Below are positions 19,097-29,800 of a DNA stretch of 64,000 nucleotides, in pieces. The notes under the pieces were generated by a model. That model made no database searches, was not told the DNA's origin, and saw only the letters and a program-made list of their open reading frames with translations. A program made the translations under genes and the position numbers. This DNA is from DATBJG01 sp963790545. GTDB lineage: Bacteria; Acidobacteriota; Vicinamibacteria; Vicinamibacterales; JAMQPK01. Location of the stretch: contig CAWBPA010000021.1 in NCBI GenBank assembly GCA_963790545.1, positions 186,001 through 250,000 on the forward strand, read 5' to 3'. Positions within the stretch are counted from its first letter, which is position 1. Each line of letters begins with the position of its first letter.

Positions 19097-19579
19097 GTGA
19101 TCTCGATCCTGCTCTGGACTCTCGGCGTCGCGCTGGTTGTCGTCGGGCTGGTGGGCATCGTCATGCCGGCGCTGCCCGGTCACCTGCTGATTCTGGCGGG
19201 TCTCGTGGTCGCTGCCTGGGCTGACGGGTTCGCTCGTGTCGGCTTGTGGACGCTGGCAATCATCGGAGTCATTGCTCTGTCGAGCTACGGGATTGATTTC
19301 GCGGCCGTAGCCTTGGGCACGCGCCGCCTGGGGGCCACGCCGCGCGCCATGACGGGCGCGGCGCTTGGGACTCTGCTGGGCCTGTTCTTTGGACTGCCTG
19401 GCATCGTCATCGGTCCGTTTCTGGGGGCCGTTATCGGTGAACTGACGGCGACGAAGGATTTCGCGCTGGCCGGCAAGGCGGGGATCGCCGCGTGGATCGG
19501 ATTTGCCATTGGGACCGCTGTCAAGGTCGCCCTGGCGTTCCTGATGATCGCGATCTTCCTGGCCGCTCTGATGTTCTAG
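19097..19579 (+). CDS. DUF456 family membrane protein
   Basis: A GTG start at 19097 gives 160 residues with about five hydrophobic segments and the DUF456 features: an N-terminal hairpin (GVALVVVGLVGIVMPALPG), a Gly-rich central region (GTLLGLFFGLPGIVIGPFLG), then AVIGEL and an amphipathic AGKAGIAAWIGF helix. The Gly-zipper arrangement suggests tight helix packing in the inner membrane. The function of the family is unknown. It follows the SnoaL-like gene by 12 bases on the same strand and may be cotranscribed and under the same operator. Confidence 0.88.
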   Translation: MISILLWTLGVALVVVGLVGIVMPALPGHLLILAGLVVAAWADGFARVGLWTLAIIGVIALSSYGIDFAAVALGTRRLGATPRAMTGAALGTLLGLFFGLPGIVIGPFLGAVIGELTATKDFALAGKAGIAAWIGFAIGTAVKVALAFLMIAIFLAALMF

Positions 19580-19598
19580 AAAGCGGCTCGTCCGCGCC

Positions 19599-20529
19599 CT
19601 AATGCCGTCCGGTGATGAGCTCGGCGGCATCATCCGCGCGTCGAGCGTAAGCAAGCAGAAGATGAAGCGTCACTCCCTTCCGGTAGATCGCATCAGGAAT
19701 GAACATACAGTGGTGGAGTAGTCCTCCCGTTGGTGCCCACCAGCCGCCAAGAGCGTGACCTCGGCCGAGCGGACTCACTTCGCTCTCGTTGAGGACCATT
19801 GCACTTTGCGGCCCTCCCCGAACCGGGGTACTGAGAACGACGAGGAGCCCCTTACCAAATGCCGGATTCCTTGGAGTCGGCGGTGACCTCGAGGATGCTC
19901 CGGCCGGCTTCGGGGGAACGAACCCGGAACGTGGCTTGGAATCCGTGAGGCGTCCTGACAGCGTGCGCGCGCAGCTGCGCTTGCAGCACCTCGGCACATT
20001 CTTCGATCTCTGAGCCCTCCAAACATGGCCCTGCGAGCCTGGGCACCATGTGGTTGGGGAGCAGTTTGGCTCGCAGGGATGGAAGCACGGCCGGGGCCTT
20101 AGATTCCAAATCGACCTCTGGAATCAACCCTACCCTGCCGAGCGCTTTCGACTGCGAAAGAAGCCTGGCCTCTGCGGCCTGCATCCGCGCCGCAACCGGA
20201 AGAACCTTGAGAATCCACTCGACGGTGTCTTCGCGCACGTCGAGGCTCGTCGCCAGCTCGAGTCGCGAGGGCCGATTGACGCGCCGCACGAGGCCCGCAA
20301 TCGTGGGTAGCGACAACTCGACCGACAACTCTGAAAGTTGCGCCAGCGAACCAGGAAACCACTCGAGTGCGGACGTTCGGAGTTGCAGTCTACGCGTGAG
20401 TGCGCCGTCGCGGGTTGTCGTCTCTTCCAGCCACGCGCGCTGCTGGGCGCCCCAGAGCCGCCATGTGATGCCACGAGGTTCACCATCAAACCATTCGCTG
20501 CGCACCTCGAGGACCTCACGAAGCCGCAT
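19599..20529 (-). CDS. Hypothetical protein, one frameshift
   Basis: The frame from ATG 20529 (MRLREVLEVRSEWFDGEPRG) reads for about 220 residues; near 19865 the sense moves to another frame and continues (GLLVVLSTPVRGG ... RKGVTLHLLLAYARRADDAA) to the stop at 19599. The whole is about 310 residues. It has no signal peptide or membrane helix. The middle part is Leu/Arg-rich and mostly helical; the C-terminal part is more beta-like. I do not recognise a family. It converges on DUF456 and is divergent from the AraC-type regulator. Confidence 0.55.
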
Positions 20530-20644
20530 GAGTAGATTGCCGCCAAGTCTGCCGCCGACATCCTTAGTCTTTCCCCCACGTCACTCTTCCTTCCATCCGC
20601 CAGATTCGAACCTCCTATGAGACCATCAAGGACGCGAGGTTCCA

Positions 20645-21754
20645 TTGACAGGAGGCGCCAAACCGTTGATATTTGGCGCCATCGCAGGCAGAAAAATGCG
20701 TGCGGCAAGAATCGGACAGTCAGCCCCCAAAGGAGAGAGTCTGCGGCCAGGCCGTTCCGCTACGGTCGTGGCATGGGTACTCCCACATTTATTGATGTAC
20801 GTGGCCGAATCCGGTCGCGATGCCACGCCCATTCGGTTTCTTCCCGGCCTTCGTGGACGAAACCTCGATGACCCGGACACACGGGTTTCCGATGCCGCGG
20901 CAGTTGAAGCCTGGCGGCTGGCTGAGCAAGTGACTGGCGACGAAGCCCTCGGCCTGCACATGGCGGAGGCGATCCCGGCTGGTGCGCTGGACCTCCTCGA
21001 ATACGCGTTCCGTGCGAGTCCAACGCTCGATTCCGCGATAAAGCAACTCGTCCGCTACGGTCGCGCGGTCGGCGAGCGCCTGCTGCCTGTCGTCGCAGCC
21101 GAGGGTGACAGACTCTCGGTGGACTGGACCGGACTGGCCGAACGACAGCGGATTGAGTTTGCCATGAGCTTCCTCGTTCGCCTTGCCCGCGAGGCCACAG
21201 GCACGTCGATCTCGCCAGCGGAGGTCCGCTTCGCCCATAGCCCGCCGGCGAACCTGTCCGCCCATCGGGAGTTCTTCCGGGCGCCTCTTCGATTCGACGA
21301 GCGGTCGAATCAGCTTGTGTTCGCCAGGTCGGATCTGGTCCAGCCGTTCCGAAGTGCGGACCCTGCGCTCTCACGAGTCATGTGCCGCCGACTGGAGAAG
21401 ATGCTGACGCAGGCTCTCGCACAGGGCGACTCGACGTCGGCGATCGTCCGGCGCCCGTTGCTCGAGAATTTGGCGCGCGGTGAACCGAGCGCCGCTCAGA
21501 CGGCTCGAGAACTCGGCTTGAGCGAACGCACCCTCCATCGCCGCCTGCGGGACGAGGGCACGTCCTTCCGGAGCATTCTCGACACGATCCGAGGCGGGCT
21601 CGCGACCGACCTGTTGAGCGAGCCACGAATCGGAATTGGTGAGATTGCCTTCGTGCTGGGCTACTCCGAGCCGGCAGCCTTTTACCGCTTCTTCCGACGG
21701 TTGACGGGGCAAACACCGCTGGCATACAGGCATGCGTCCCGGACGGCGGAATGA
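20645..21754 (+). CDS. AraC family transcriptional regulator (arabinose-binding-domain type)
   Basis: The 369-residue protein has the arrangement of OruR-like AraC regulators: an N-terminal ligand domain (about 45-230, with FLPGLRGRNLDDPDTRVSDA and GLHMAEAIPAGALDLLEYA) and a C-terminal AraC DNA-binding domain (about 275-365) with two helix-turn-helix units, AAQTARELGLSERTLHRRL and IGEIAFVLGYSEPAAFYRFF. The true start may be a later codon, since the first 40 residues are basic and unlike the family. The stop overlaps, as ATGA, an in-frame ATG upstream of the sugar dehydrogenase gene, so it may be cotranscribed with and regulate the downstream dehydrogenases. Confidence 0.9.
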   Translation: MTGGAKPLIFGAIAGRKMRAARIGQSAPKGESLRPGRSATVVAWVLPHLLMYVAESGRDATPIRFLPGLRGRNLDDPDTRVSDAAAVEAWRLAEQVTGDEALGLHMAEAIPAGALDLLEYAFRASPTLDSAIKQLVRYGRAVGERLLPVVAAEGDRLSVDWTGLAERQRIEFAMSFLVRLAREATGTSISPAEVRFAHSPPANLSAHREFFRAPLRFDERSNQLVFARSDLVQPFRSADPALSRVMCRRLEKMLTQALAQGDSTSAIVRRPLLENLARGEPSAAQTARELGLSERTLHRRLRDEGTSFRSILDTIRGGLATDLLSEPRIGIGEIAFVLGYSEPAAFYRFFRRLTGQTPLAYRHASRTAE

Positions 21755-21831
21755 CCGACGGGCGAGCCTTGAACTCCCGCGAATTGCGCCGTGACGTTCT
21801 CGCTACCGCGATTGGCAATGGCGGTGGTTTA

Positions 21832-23223
21832 ATGACCCGTATGCGTACTCTGACCGGCGCACTTGGACTGGCTCTCGTTGCCGTGTCTGCGGTGGCGGCC
21901 ACACAAGATCCGGCGCTTATGACCAATCCTCCCGAGCGTTTCAATATGCGCGTCGTCGCGTCGGGACTGGAGGGCCCGTGGGAGCTGGCATGGGGACCTG
22001 ACCAGCACCTGTGGGTGACGGAGCGCAAGGGCCGGCGAGTGCTTCGCGTCAACCCGGCCGACGGCACGAAGAGCACTCTGCTCGTTCTTCCTGAGGTTCA
22101 CCAGAGCGTCACGCAGGACGGACTGCTCGGTATGGCGCTCGATCCGGAACTGCTCCGCGGTACCGGTCGCGACTACGTGTACGTCGCTTTTACCTACGAC
22201 GATGCTGCCGGGCCGGAGCTCGTGCGTCGACTGGCGATCCGGAGATATCAGTACGACCCCAGCGCGCGCGTGCTGAAAAACCCCGTTGACGTGATCCTTG
22301 GTCTTCCTGCGCACGACGACCACGTTGCCGGTCGCCTGGTGCTCGGTCCCGATCTGAAGCTGTATCTCAGCATCGGCGATCAGGGCAGCAACTTCGGGCA
22401 GAACCGTTGCAACGCCAATCACGCGCAGGACCTGCCGACCGCGGCCGACGTCAGTGCCAGGGATTCATCAAAATATCAAGGCAAGATCCTGCGTATCGAG
22501 GTGGACGGTTCCATACCCGCCGACAACCCGTTGATCAACGGTGTGCGCAGTCACGTGTTCTCCTACGGCCACCGCAACCAGCTCGGCCTGGCGTTCGGAC
22601 CGGGCGGGTTGCTCTACGAATCGGAGCACGGACCGAGCACCGATGACGAGGTGAACCTCATTGAAGCTGGTCGCAACTATGGGTGGCCGAACGTTGCCGG
22701 TTATCGAGACGACAAGGCGTACGTCTATGCCAACTGGTCAGCGTCCAAGTCAGAGCCCTGCCGCAGCCTGCCGCCAAGCGACCTCGTACCTCCGTCGGTC
22801 CCGACACAGGCCGAAACGGCATTCAACAATCCTAACTTCACGCCTCCTCTCCGGACGTTCTTCACCGTGGAGACGAGCGATCAATTGAAAGGAATCGGCA
22901 GCGCGACCATTGCTCCGGGTGGTATCGACATTTACATGAACGAGCGTGGGATTCCAGGCTGGCGGAGCTCTCTGCTCGCGCTCAGCCTGATCCGTGGCGC
23001 GGTGTATCGGCTGCCGCTGTCGGCGGACGGCCGAACGATCAGCGGGCCGCCGGTGGAGCTGTTTCCCACTGCAAACCGATATCGCGATATCGCACTCAAC
23101 CCTGACGGTCGAACGATCTATCTGGCCACGGATCCCGAAGGGCCCAGCCGCGGTCCAACGGGCGCCCAGCGGAGTCTCGCCAACCCGGGAAGTATTCTCG
23201 AGTTTACGTACGTGGTAAACTGA
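21832..23223 (+). CDS. Exported PQQ-dependent sugar (aldose) dehydrogenase
   Basis: ATG 21832 or 21841 opens a signal peptide (MRTLTGALGLALVAVSAVAA); an in-frame ATG at 21751 overlapping the AraC stop would add 27 residues without signal character. The mature protein of about 440 residues is a soluble-glucose-dehydrogenase-type six-bladed propeller: GLEGPWELAWGPDQHLWVTE, DGLLGMALDP, LVLGPDLKLYLSIGDQG, KILRIEVDGSIPADNP, SYGHRNQLGLAFGP and SEHGPSTDDEVNLI. In this family the His of the first blades and Arg/Asn of the RNQ motif contact PQQ. It oxidises aldoses in the periplasm and passes electrons to the respiratory chain. The Tat-exported dehydrogenase gene follows 50 bases later. Confidence 0.92.
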   Translation: MTRMRTLTGALGLALVAVSAVAATQDPALMTNPPERFNMRVVASGLEGPWELAWGPDQHLWVTERKGRRVLRVNPADGTKSTLLVLPEVHQSVTQDGLLGMALDPELLRGTGRDYVYVAFTYDDAAGPELVRRLAIRRYQYDPSARVLKNPVDVILGLPAHDDHVAGRLVLGPDLKLYLSIGDQGSNFGQNRCNANHAQDLPTAADVSARDSSKYQGKILRIEVDGSIPADNPLINGVRSHVFSYGHRNQLGLAFGPGGLLYESEHGPSTDDEVNLIEAGRNYGWPNVAGYRDDKAYVYANWSASKSEPCRSLPPSDLVPPSVPTQAETAFNNPNFTPPLRTFFTVETSDQLKGIGSATIAPGGIDIYMNERGIPGWRSSLLALSLIRGAVYRLPLSADGRTISGPPVELFPTANRYRDIALNPDGRTIYLATDPEGPSRGPTGAQRSLANPGSILEFTYVVN

Positions 23224-23273
23224 TTGACGGTGGGTTAAAGACCCGCCGATGCCGCGAGGCTGAGCTGCACATC

Positions 23274-24667
23274 ATGTCATCCAAGTCACAAATTTCGCGG
23301 CGCAGGTTGCTCAAGCAGGGTGCGGTCGCTGCGGCTGCTGGCGCGGCGCTCACTTCATCTGGTAGCGCGCCTTTCGCTCAGGGGCCGGCGGTCATCACGG
23401 GCAGGATGTTCCGCGCCTGGATCTCGCGGGGTTCGGGTCGCGGACGCACGACCCTCCAGGACGTGCGCCTCGGTCCGATCTCGGGGCGGCAAGTCGTCGT
23501 CCGCACTGAGGCCTGCAACTTGTGCTACTCGAACGTCGGTGCCGTTCTTGGATTGCAGGCCGCACCACCACCGACGGGTCAAGGGAATCCCGCGTCACTC
23601 GGTCTCGCCGGTGCGAACCTGAATGACATGGCCGTCATGCAGGGACACGGCGGCGTTGGCGTGGTGGAGGCGGTCGGACCCGAGGTGCGGCGCGTCCAGG
23701 TTGGGGATCGTGTGTGCGTCTCGGGCACCCCCAGTGCGGCTCGTGCTACCACTGCCTTCGGGGCCGTGCGGATGTGTGTCAGTTGCTTGGCCGGAACCTG
23801 CCGCGCGATCTTGTCCCGGTTGCCGAGTTGCGCGATGGCACCCCTGTGTATTCCAATTCGCACATTGGGGGCCTCGCCGAGCTGATGGTGACATTCGAGG
23901 AATGGGTCGTACCCGTTGTCACGAAAGCTACGCCCACGGACCTTGGAATGGTCTTGAGCTGTGTGAGTGTCGCAGGGCTCGGCGCGACAACCACCGGTAC
24001 GCTCGCAGTGGTGCCGCCGGGCTGCACTGTTGCGGTTGTTGGCTGCGGGCCTCTTGGACTGAGCGCGGTTCAAGGCGCCAGGATTGCCGGCGCTTCCACC
24101 ATCATCGCAATCGATCCGATACGCGCGCGACGTGAACTTGCGCTCAAGGTTGGTGCGACGCACGTCTTCGATCCCAATGTCGAAGGGAATACGCTCGTGG
24201 AGCGCGTTCGAGCGCTGTCGGGCGGGCCGACCACCCGCGCGTGGAGTGGCGGACGCGACTCGGGAGGTCGGCGAAGCGGGGCCGGCGCTGACGTGGTCGT
24301 CGAGGCTGCGGGCGCGGAGTTCGTTCGGCCTCGGCTCGAAGCCGGACCCGATCCAACCGGTATACTCCCAATGCAACAGGCCTACGAGATGTGCTCAGCG
24401 GGCGGGCATGTGGTCACCACGGGCCTCGTGCGGGGTACGATTGCGCTGCCCGCGTTCCTGTTTGCAATCGGCGGCATTACACATTCGGGCGGTCAGGCGG
24501 GCGGGGCAAACCCGATGCGCGACATCCCTCGCTTCGTCGAGATGCTCGACAAGGGCCAGTACGACGCGAAGTCTCTCATCACGCGCGTCGTAACCATCGA
24601 AGACATGATTGGCGCCTACGAAGAGGTCGCCTATCGAACCACCGTCACCGCGATCATGACGGCCTAG
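23274..24667 (+). CDS. Tat-exported zinc-type alcohol dehydrogenase (MDR), one frameshift
   Basis: A twin-arginine signal (SRRRLLKQGAVAAAAGAAL) opens the protein. The MDR domain follows: the catalytic-zinc Cys in EACNLCYSN, a GHG motif where most relatives have GHE, VGDRV, then after a frame change near 23725 the structural-zinc lobe C-x2-C-x2-C-x7-C (CGSCYHC ... DVC). The Rossmann domain shows VAVVGCGPLGLSAVQGA and binds NAD(P). The C-terminus is normal (TRVVTIEDMIGAYEEV). A cofactor-dependent MDR enzyme with a Tat signal must fold with cofactor in the cytoplasm before export. It follows the PQQ sugar dehydrogenase, so both may act in periplasmic sugar or alcohol oxidation. Confidence 0.82.
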
Positions 24668-24710
24668 CCAGGCCACCTGCCGACTTCGGACTGTCGACCG
24701 TCGACTAAGA

Positions 24711-24874
24711 GAGTGCGTTGCACCATCGTACGTAGCGCAGGTCTTTAGACCTGCCCGGCGCCTCAAAGCAGGCCTGACCAGCCTCCGCCAAAGGCTACGG
24801 CGGTCCGCCGAAGCTTTACGCGAAGGCGGAAGGCCTGCGCTACGATGCGCCGCTCGCAACTTTGCAACGCACCC
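24711..24874. repeat. Palindromic intergenic repeat, family R1, copy A
   Basis: The element lies between the convergent dehydrogenase and oligopeptidase stops. Its left end is GAGTGCGTTGCACCATCGTA and its right end is the imperfect complement (TTTGCAACGCACCC). Inside are hairpins built as GTAGCGC plus a stem around a CTTTAG-type loop: GTAGCGCAGG then TCTTTAGACCTGC at 24733-24754, and the inverted AAGGCCTGCGCTAC near the right end. A second copy is at 43990-44100 and a stem variant at 39715-39740. Confidence 0.75.
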
Positions 24875-24878
24875 TAAT

Positions 24879-27023
24879 CTAAGGCTCAACGTATTTCACG
24901 CCCATGTTATGCATCGAGAAGGCAAAGATGTCCGCCGTCGTCTCGAGCTGCTTGGTAAGGCTGCTGGCACCGTGACCAGACCGCGTTTCAATTCGAATGA
25001 GTATTGGATTGTCCGGGCTCGCGTGTGCCTGCAAGGTTGCAGCGTACTTGAACGAATGCGCGGGTACCACGCGATCGTCATGATCAGCCGTCGTGATGAG
25101 CGTGGCCGGATACCTGCCGTTTGCTCGGATGTTGTGCAGCGGTGAGTACGCGTAGAGCGCTTTGAATTCCTCGGGATTCTCGCTGGACCCATAGTCCGCG
25201 ATCCAGTTCCAGCCAATCGTGAACTTGTGGAAGCGCAGCATGTCCATGACGCCAACCTGCGGGATGGCAACATGGAAGAGGTCTGGCCGCTGATTCATGA
25301 CCGCACCGACGAGCAATCCGCCGTTCGAGCCACCTTGAATTGCCAGCCTCGCCGGCGACGTGTAGTTGTTGGCAATGAGCCACTCGGCCGCCGCAATGAA
25401 GTCGTCGAACACGTTCTGCTTCCTGAGCTTCATCCCCTGCTGATGCCACTTCTCGCCGTACTCGCCGCCACCCCGCAGGTTTGCCGAGGCGTAAACGAAT
25501 CCCTGCTCGAGGAGCGCGAGGCGTGCGGCGCTGAACGTCGGCGACTGCACCACGTTGAACCCGCCGTAGCCGTAGAGCAGCGTCGGATTGCGGCCGTCGA
25601 GCACCAATCCCTTGCGATGAACGAGAAACATCGGGATACGCGTGCCATCCTTGCTCGGGTAAAAGACCTGCTTGGTCTCGAACGCATCTGCGTTGTAGCC
25701 CGGCACTGAAGGCTGACGAAAGACGGTGCTCGTTCGTGTGGCGATGTCGTACCGGTAGATTGCGGGTGGAACGTTCAGCGAGTTGAACGTGTAGAAGACG
25801 AACGCGGCATCGCGCGTGCCACCGAATCCAGCTGCGGCGCCGGGACCAGGCAGCGACACCTCGTTCTCGAGCGTTCCCTCGAGGCTGTAGACATATGCAC
25901 GCGTCGTGACGTCCTTCAGGTACGTCGCAAACAATTTGCCGCCGGCCGTCCCAGCCCCGTCGAGCGGCTCCGGCTTCTCCGGCAGGACGTCCTTCCAACT
26001 CGATTCGGCAGGCTGGGCGGGATCGACGAGCACGACGCGCCAGTTTGGTGCACGCCGATTCGTGGCCACGAGCAACTTGTCGCCGGCATTGTCGATGACG
26101 CTGAACGAATCATCGTCTATCGTCGCCACCACCGGGCGGAACGTGCGCTCGTTCTTGGACAGGTCGCGGACAAATAGTCCGTTGCCGTCTTTCCCTTTGC
26201 CCCGCTCCGAGATCTCGAGAATCGCGAACCGCTCGTCTTCGGTCGTTTCGAGCGTATGAAAACGCTGGGGGTTGGCCGCGTCCTGATAGACGAGCTCGTC
26301 CTCGGTCTGAGGCGTGCCAATCCTGTGGAAATAGACTCGGTGGTCCTCATTGATCGACGCCCTCTCCTGCCCGCTCGCCGGCGCCGGATAGCGGCTGTAG
26401 TAGAACCCGTTTCCATGCCAAGCGACACGCGACACCTTGACCCACTCGATGGTGTCTGCCAGCGTCTTCTTCGTTGCCAGCTCCATGACTTTGTATTGCT
26501 GCCAGTCCGACCCGCTTCGTGAGATGCCGTACACGGCATAGGTCGCATCCCGGGACGGGGTGAATGTCGTGAGCTGGATGGTTCCATCAGGCGACCAGGT
26601 GTTGGGATCGATGAGCACCTCTGGCGTCCCGTCCAGCCCCCGCTGAATGAACAGGACGGACTGGTTCTGCAGCCCGTCGTTCTTCCTGAAGAAGAAGTAC
26701 GGTCCCTTGCGCGACGGCGCCGAGTACTTCTCGTAGTCGTTCAGCTGGATGACCCGCTTCAGCATGCGTTCGCGAAACGGAATCTTCTCGAGATATGGAA
26801 ACGTCACCCGGTTTTGTGCCTCGACCCACGCAGCCGTTTCCGGTGAGGTATCGTCTTCAAGCCAGCGATAAGGGTCCGGCACCTTCGTCCCGTGATAGGT
26901 ATCCACGTGATCGACCTTTTTCGTCTGCGGGTAGCCGAGTTGCTGCGCCAGAAGTGCCGCCGACGCGAGGACCGATGCTCCCAGCACCACGACACAACGA
27001 ACCGTGCGGGCGTGTGCGCTCAT
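24879..27023 (-). CDS. Prolyl oligopeptidase family serine peptidase (S9A), secreted
   Basis: ATG 27021-27023 gives 714 residues, the usual S9A length. A signal peptide comes first (VRCVVVLGASVLASAALLA), so it acts in the periplasm or outside. The N-terminal capping segment starts YPQTKKVDHVDTYHGTKV and PDPYRWLEDD, then a seven-bladed propeller, then the alpha/beta hydrolase domain with Ser566 in GGSNGG, Asp649 or 650 in DHDDRVVP and His684 in RSGHGA. The family cleaves short peptides after proline. The reading frame is open upstream into the permease gene, but this is a product of the frameshift there; the signal peptide fixes the true start. It probably shares a transcript with the permease. 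Confidence 0.94.
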   Translation of the reverse strand: MSAHARTVRCVVVLGASVLASAALLAQQLGYPQTKKVDHVDTYHGTKVPDPYRWLEDDTSPETAAWVEAQNRVTFPYLEKIPFRERMLKRVIQLNDYEKYSAPSRKGPYFFFRKNDGLQNQSVLFIQRGLDGTPEVLIDPNTWSPDGTIQLTTFTPSRDATYAVYGISRSGSDWQQYKVMELATKKTLADTIEWVKVSRVAWHGNGFYYSRYPAPASGQERASINEDHRVYFHRIGTPQTEDELVYQDAANPQRFHTLETTEDERFAILEISERGKGKDGNGLFVRDLSKNERTFRPVVATIDDDSFSVIDNAGDKLLVATNRRAPNWRVVLVDPAQPAESSWKDVLPEKPEPLDGAGTAGGKLFATYLKDVTTRAYVYSLEGTLENEVSLPGPGAAAGFGGTRDAAFVFYTFNSLNVPPAIYRYDIATRTSTVFRQPSVPGYNADAFETKQVFYPSKDGTRIPMFLVHRKGLVLDGRNPTLLYGYGGFNVVQSPTFSAARLALLEQGFVYASANLRGGGEYGEKWHQQGMKLRKQNVFDDFIAAAEWLIANNYTSPARLAIQGGSNGGLLVGAVMNQRPDLFHVAIPQVGVMDMLRFHKFTIGWNWIADYGSSENPEEFKALYAYSPLHNIRANGRYPATLITTADHDDRVVPAHSFKYAATLQAHASPDNPILIRIETRSGHGASSLTKQLETTADIFAFSMHNMGVKYVEP

Positions 27024-27166
27024 AGCTCGAACTCCAGGATCAGAAAGCAAAACGGCCTGTTGATCGATTATGCCACCAAACGCGGGACGTTCAGGGAATG
27101 GACATCTACACGCAGTTGCACGGTTGCACGATACGTTGCGTCGTTCGGTTGACCCCGCTCGCTTCG

Positions 27167-29609
27167 TTACTCGTGCCGCAGTGCGATGAGCGGATCGAGC
27201 CGCGTCGCACGTCGTGCCGGTCCTATGCAGGCGACAACGGCTACGACCGCCACGAGCACGACGACGGAAATCAGCGTCACCGGGATCACTGGGGCTGGTC
27301 TGCACGAGAAGCGTCTGTAGCACACGTCCCACGCCAAACGCAGCCGCCAGACCAATGGCGAGCCCGATCCCTAGTTGGATAAAGGCGCGGCGGAGAAAAA
27401 CCCAGACCACCTGGCCGGGCTGCGCGCCGAGCACCATGCGCACACCGATATCCCGTGTGTGCTGGGTCACCAGGTACGCCGTCACCGCATACAACCCGAC
27501 CGCCGCCAGCACGAGCGCGACAATGGCAAACGCCCCGAACATCGTGCCGAACACTCGCAGGGACCAGCGCTGCTGGGCCAGGATCTCATCCATTGTCCTG
27601 GGGTTGAAGAGCGCCTGATCGGGATCAACGGTCAGCATGGCTTCGCGAAGGACTTTCGTGGCCCGGGATGGATCCGATCGCGTGCGTGCGAGCACAAACG
27701 CCGCACGCGCCATGGTGGGATTTTCAGCGTGCGGCACGTACGCCACCGCGTCGGGTTCCGTTTCCTGGTTGTTGTTGCGCTGGCGAACGTTGGGGGCCAC
27801 GCCAACGACCGTGAGCCAGTTCGCCTGCGCCACACCAGGCGCGTCCTGCGTGAGACGGATAAGCCGATCGATCGGATCCTGGTTGGCAAAGTACATCGAC
27901 GCCAGCCGCTGGTTGATGATGACGACGTGGCGACCCGGCTCGCCGTCGGCATCGGTGAACGCACGTCCCCGCACCAGTCGGACGCCAATCGCGTCGAAGT
28001 ATCGCGCCCCGACGCTCAACATCGTGACTTCCGGAAGCCGTAGGCCAGTAGCGGCCGTTTTTCCGTCGATCTCCAGCTGTCGAAGCGCCCCGCCGCCGAA
28101 CGGCGTGTTCGTCGAGGTCGAGGCGGCCTCGATGTCGGCAACCGTCGCGTAATGCTGATCCACACGGCGAAGGAACGTCGTGCGATCCTCGAGGCTCGGG
28201 TACTTGCGAGCCGACAGAATCATGTTCATGGTCAGGAGACGCGACGTGTTGATGCCAATGTCCATGCGGTACATGGTGAGAAAGCTGCGCGTCATGAAGC
28301 CCGCGCCCGCAAGCAGTACCAGGGTCAGCGCCAGCTGGACGACGATGAGTGTAGCGGTCCAACGTCGCGCCTGCCGGCCGGCCGATCCGGTACGCCCACC
28401 CTCTTTGAGCATCTCGTGAACGTTCGTTCTCGCGGCGTGAAGCGCCGGAGCCAGACCAAAGATCACGCCTGTCGCAGCGCACACCAGTAACAGGAAGCCA
28501 AACGTGCGCCAGTCCATCGTGAAAACCATCCAGTAGGGGCGCCCCACATCCTGCGCTTGGGCATCAAACCAACGAATACCCGCAATGGAAAGAAGTAGAC
28601 CGACACCACCAGCCACGAATGCCAGGAGGAGGCTTTCAACGAGCAGTTGGCGGACGATGTGCCAGCGACTCGCACCGACGGCCACGCGAACGCTCATCTC
28701 GTTGGACCGCCGGGCGGCCCGCGCCAACAGCAGATTGGCAACGTTGGAGCACGCAATCAACAGCACGAACGCCACCGCGCCGAGAAGCGACCACAAAAGC
28801 AGGCGGATTTGAGGGCCGAGGATGCGCCGGAGAAATGGCTCCGCAAACGGCGCCAGTTCCTTGTTCGTGTCCGGATATTGCTGGGCCAGCTTTGCGCCAA
28901 TGACTTTCAGCTCCGCTTGTGACTGCTCGACTGTCACACCGTCGGCCAGCCGTCCAATCGCAAAGTACCCTCTCGCCTGTCTTGGTTGTTCCGTAATGGC
29001 CGGGGGCAGTGCCCCCACCGGCATCCAGATGTCCGCATTGAACGGAAATTTCATGCCATCCGGCATGACACCAATGATCGTGACCGTTGCGGCGTTGAGA
29101 CGAATCGTGCGCCCGAGGATCGACGGATTGCTGCCGTAACGTTGCTTCCAGACAGTACTGCCAATGAGGACGACCGGCCCAGCGCCGCGTTTGTCGTCGT
29201 CGGGCGTAAAATCGCGGCCCAACGCTGGCGACACACCGAGCATCTTGAAAAAGTTGGCCGAGACGTAGCTGCCGGGATATTGCTCGGGTAGCTGGCCTTC
29301 GTCGCCCACGTTGAACGCGCCGGCAAATACGAACGACATCGCCGAAAAGGTTCGCGTCGACGTCTGCCAGTCTTCAAAGTCGCGGAGAGAAATACCGGTG
29401 TCGCGGGCTCGGGCATCGCGCGTCACGACCATCATGATCTGCTCTGGCTTCGGAAACGGCAGGTCGCGGAGGAGTACCGCGTTCACAAGTGTGAAGACGG
29501 CGTTGTTCGCCCCAAGGCCGAGCGCCAACACCATGACGGCCATGACCGTGAACCACCGGTCCTTGAACAGCATCCGAAGCGCGAAACGAAGGTCCTGAAA
29601 CAGGCCCAT
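27167..29609 (-). CDS. ADOP-type ABC transporter permease (MacB-like), one frameshift
   Basis: The protein of about 810 residues has the duplicated permease layout: an N-terminal LRFALRMLFKDRWFTVMAV helix, a MacB-type periplasmic domain, a three-helix FtsX unit (LLGAVAFVLLIACSNVANLL, with ARRSNEMSVRVAVGASR), a second periplasmic domain and a second FtsX unit (TRDIGVRMVLGAQPGQVVW). One extra G near 27281 shifts the last 40 codons; restored, the end reads VTLISVVVLVAVVAVVACIG then RRATRLDPLIALRHE. Such permeases are abundant in Acidobacteriota, usually without a neighbouring ATPase, and none is seen here. The substrate is unknown; the family moves peptides, lipids or macrolides from the periplasmic face. 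Confidence 0.9.
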
Positions 29610-29800
29610 AGCGAGGGTCCCCTAATGGTGCCAATTGGTGTGGAGGGAGCCGAGTTGATGGAGTTAGACGGCGCCAATCCCCGAAAGGTTTCCCGCGAGG
29701 ATCACGGTCACCTGCCGTCCTAGTCAGAAATATCTCGACGCTCCCGCTAACCTTCGTGGCAGAATCTCCACTCGAATCGAGATTTTCCTGGAGGCTTCTC

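Noticed and set aside
24879..29609. A single 1576-codon open frame suggesting a permease-peptidase fusion
   Set aside because: The permease C-terminus (VVACIG then RRATRLDPLIALRHE) is present in another frame and the oligopeptidase has its own ATG and signal peptide at 27023. One extra G near 27281 creates the long frame.
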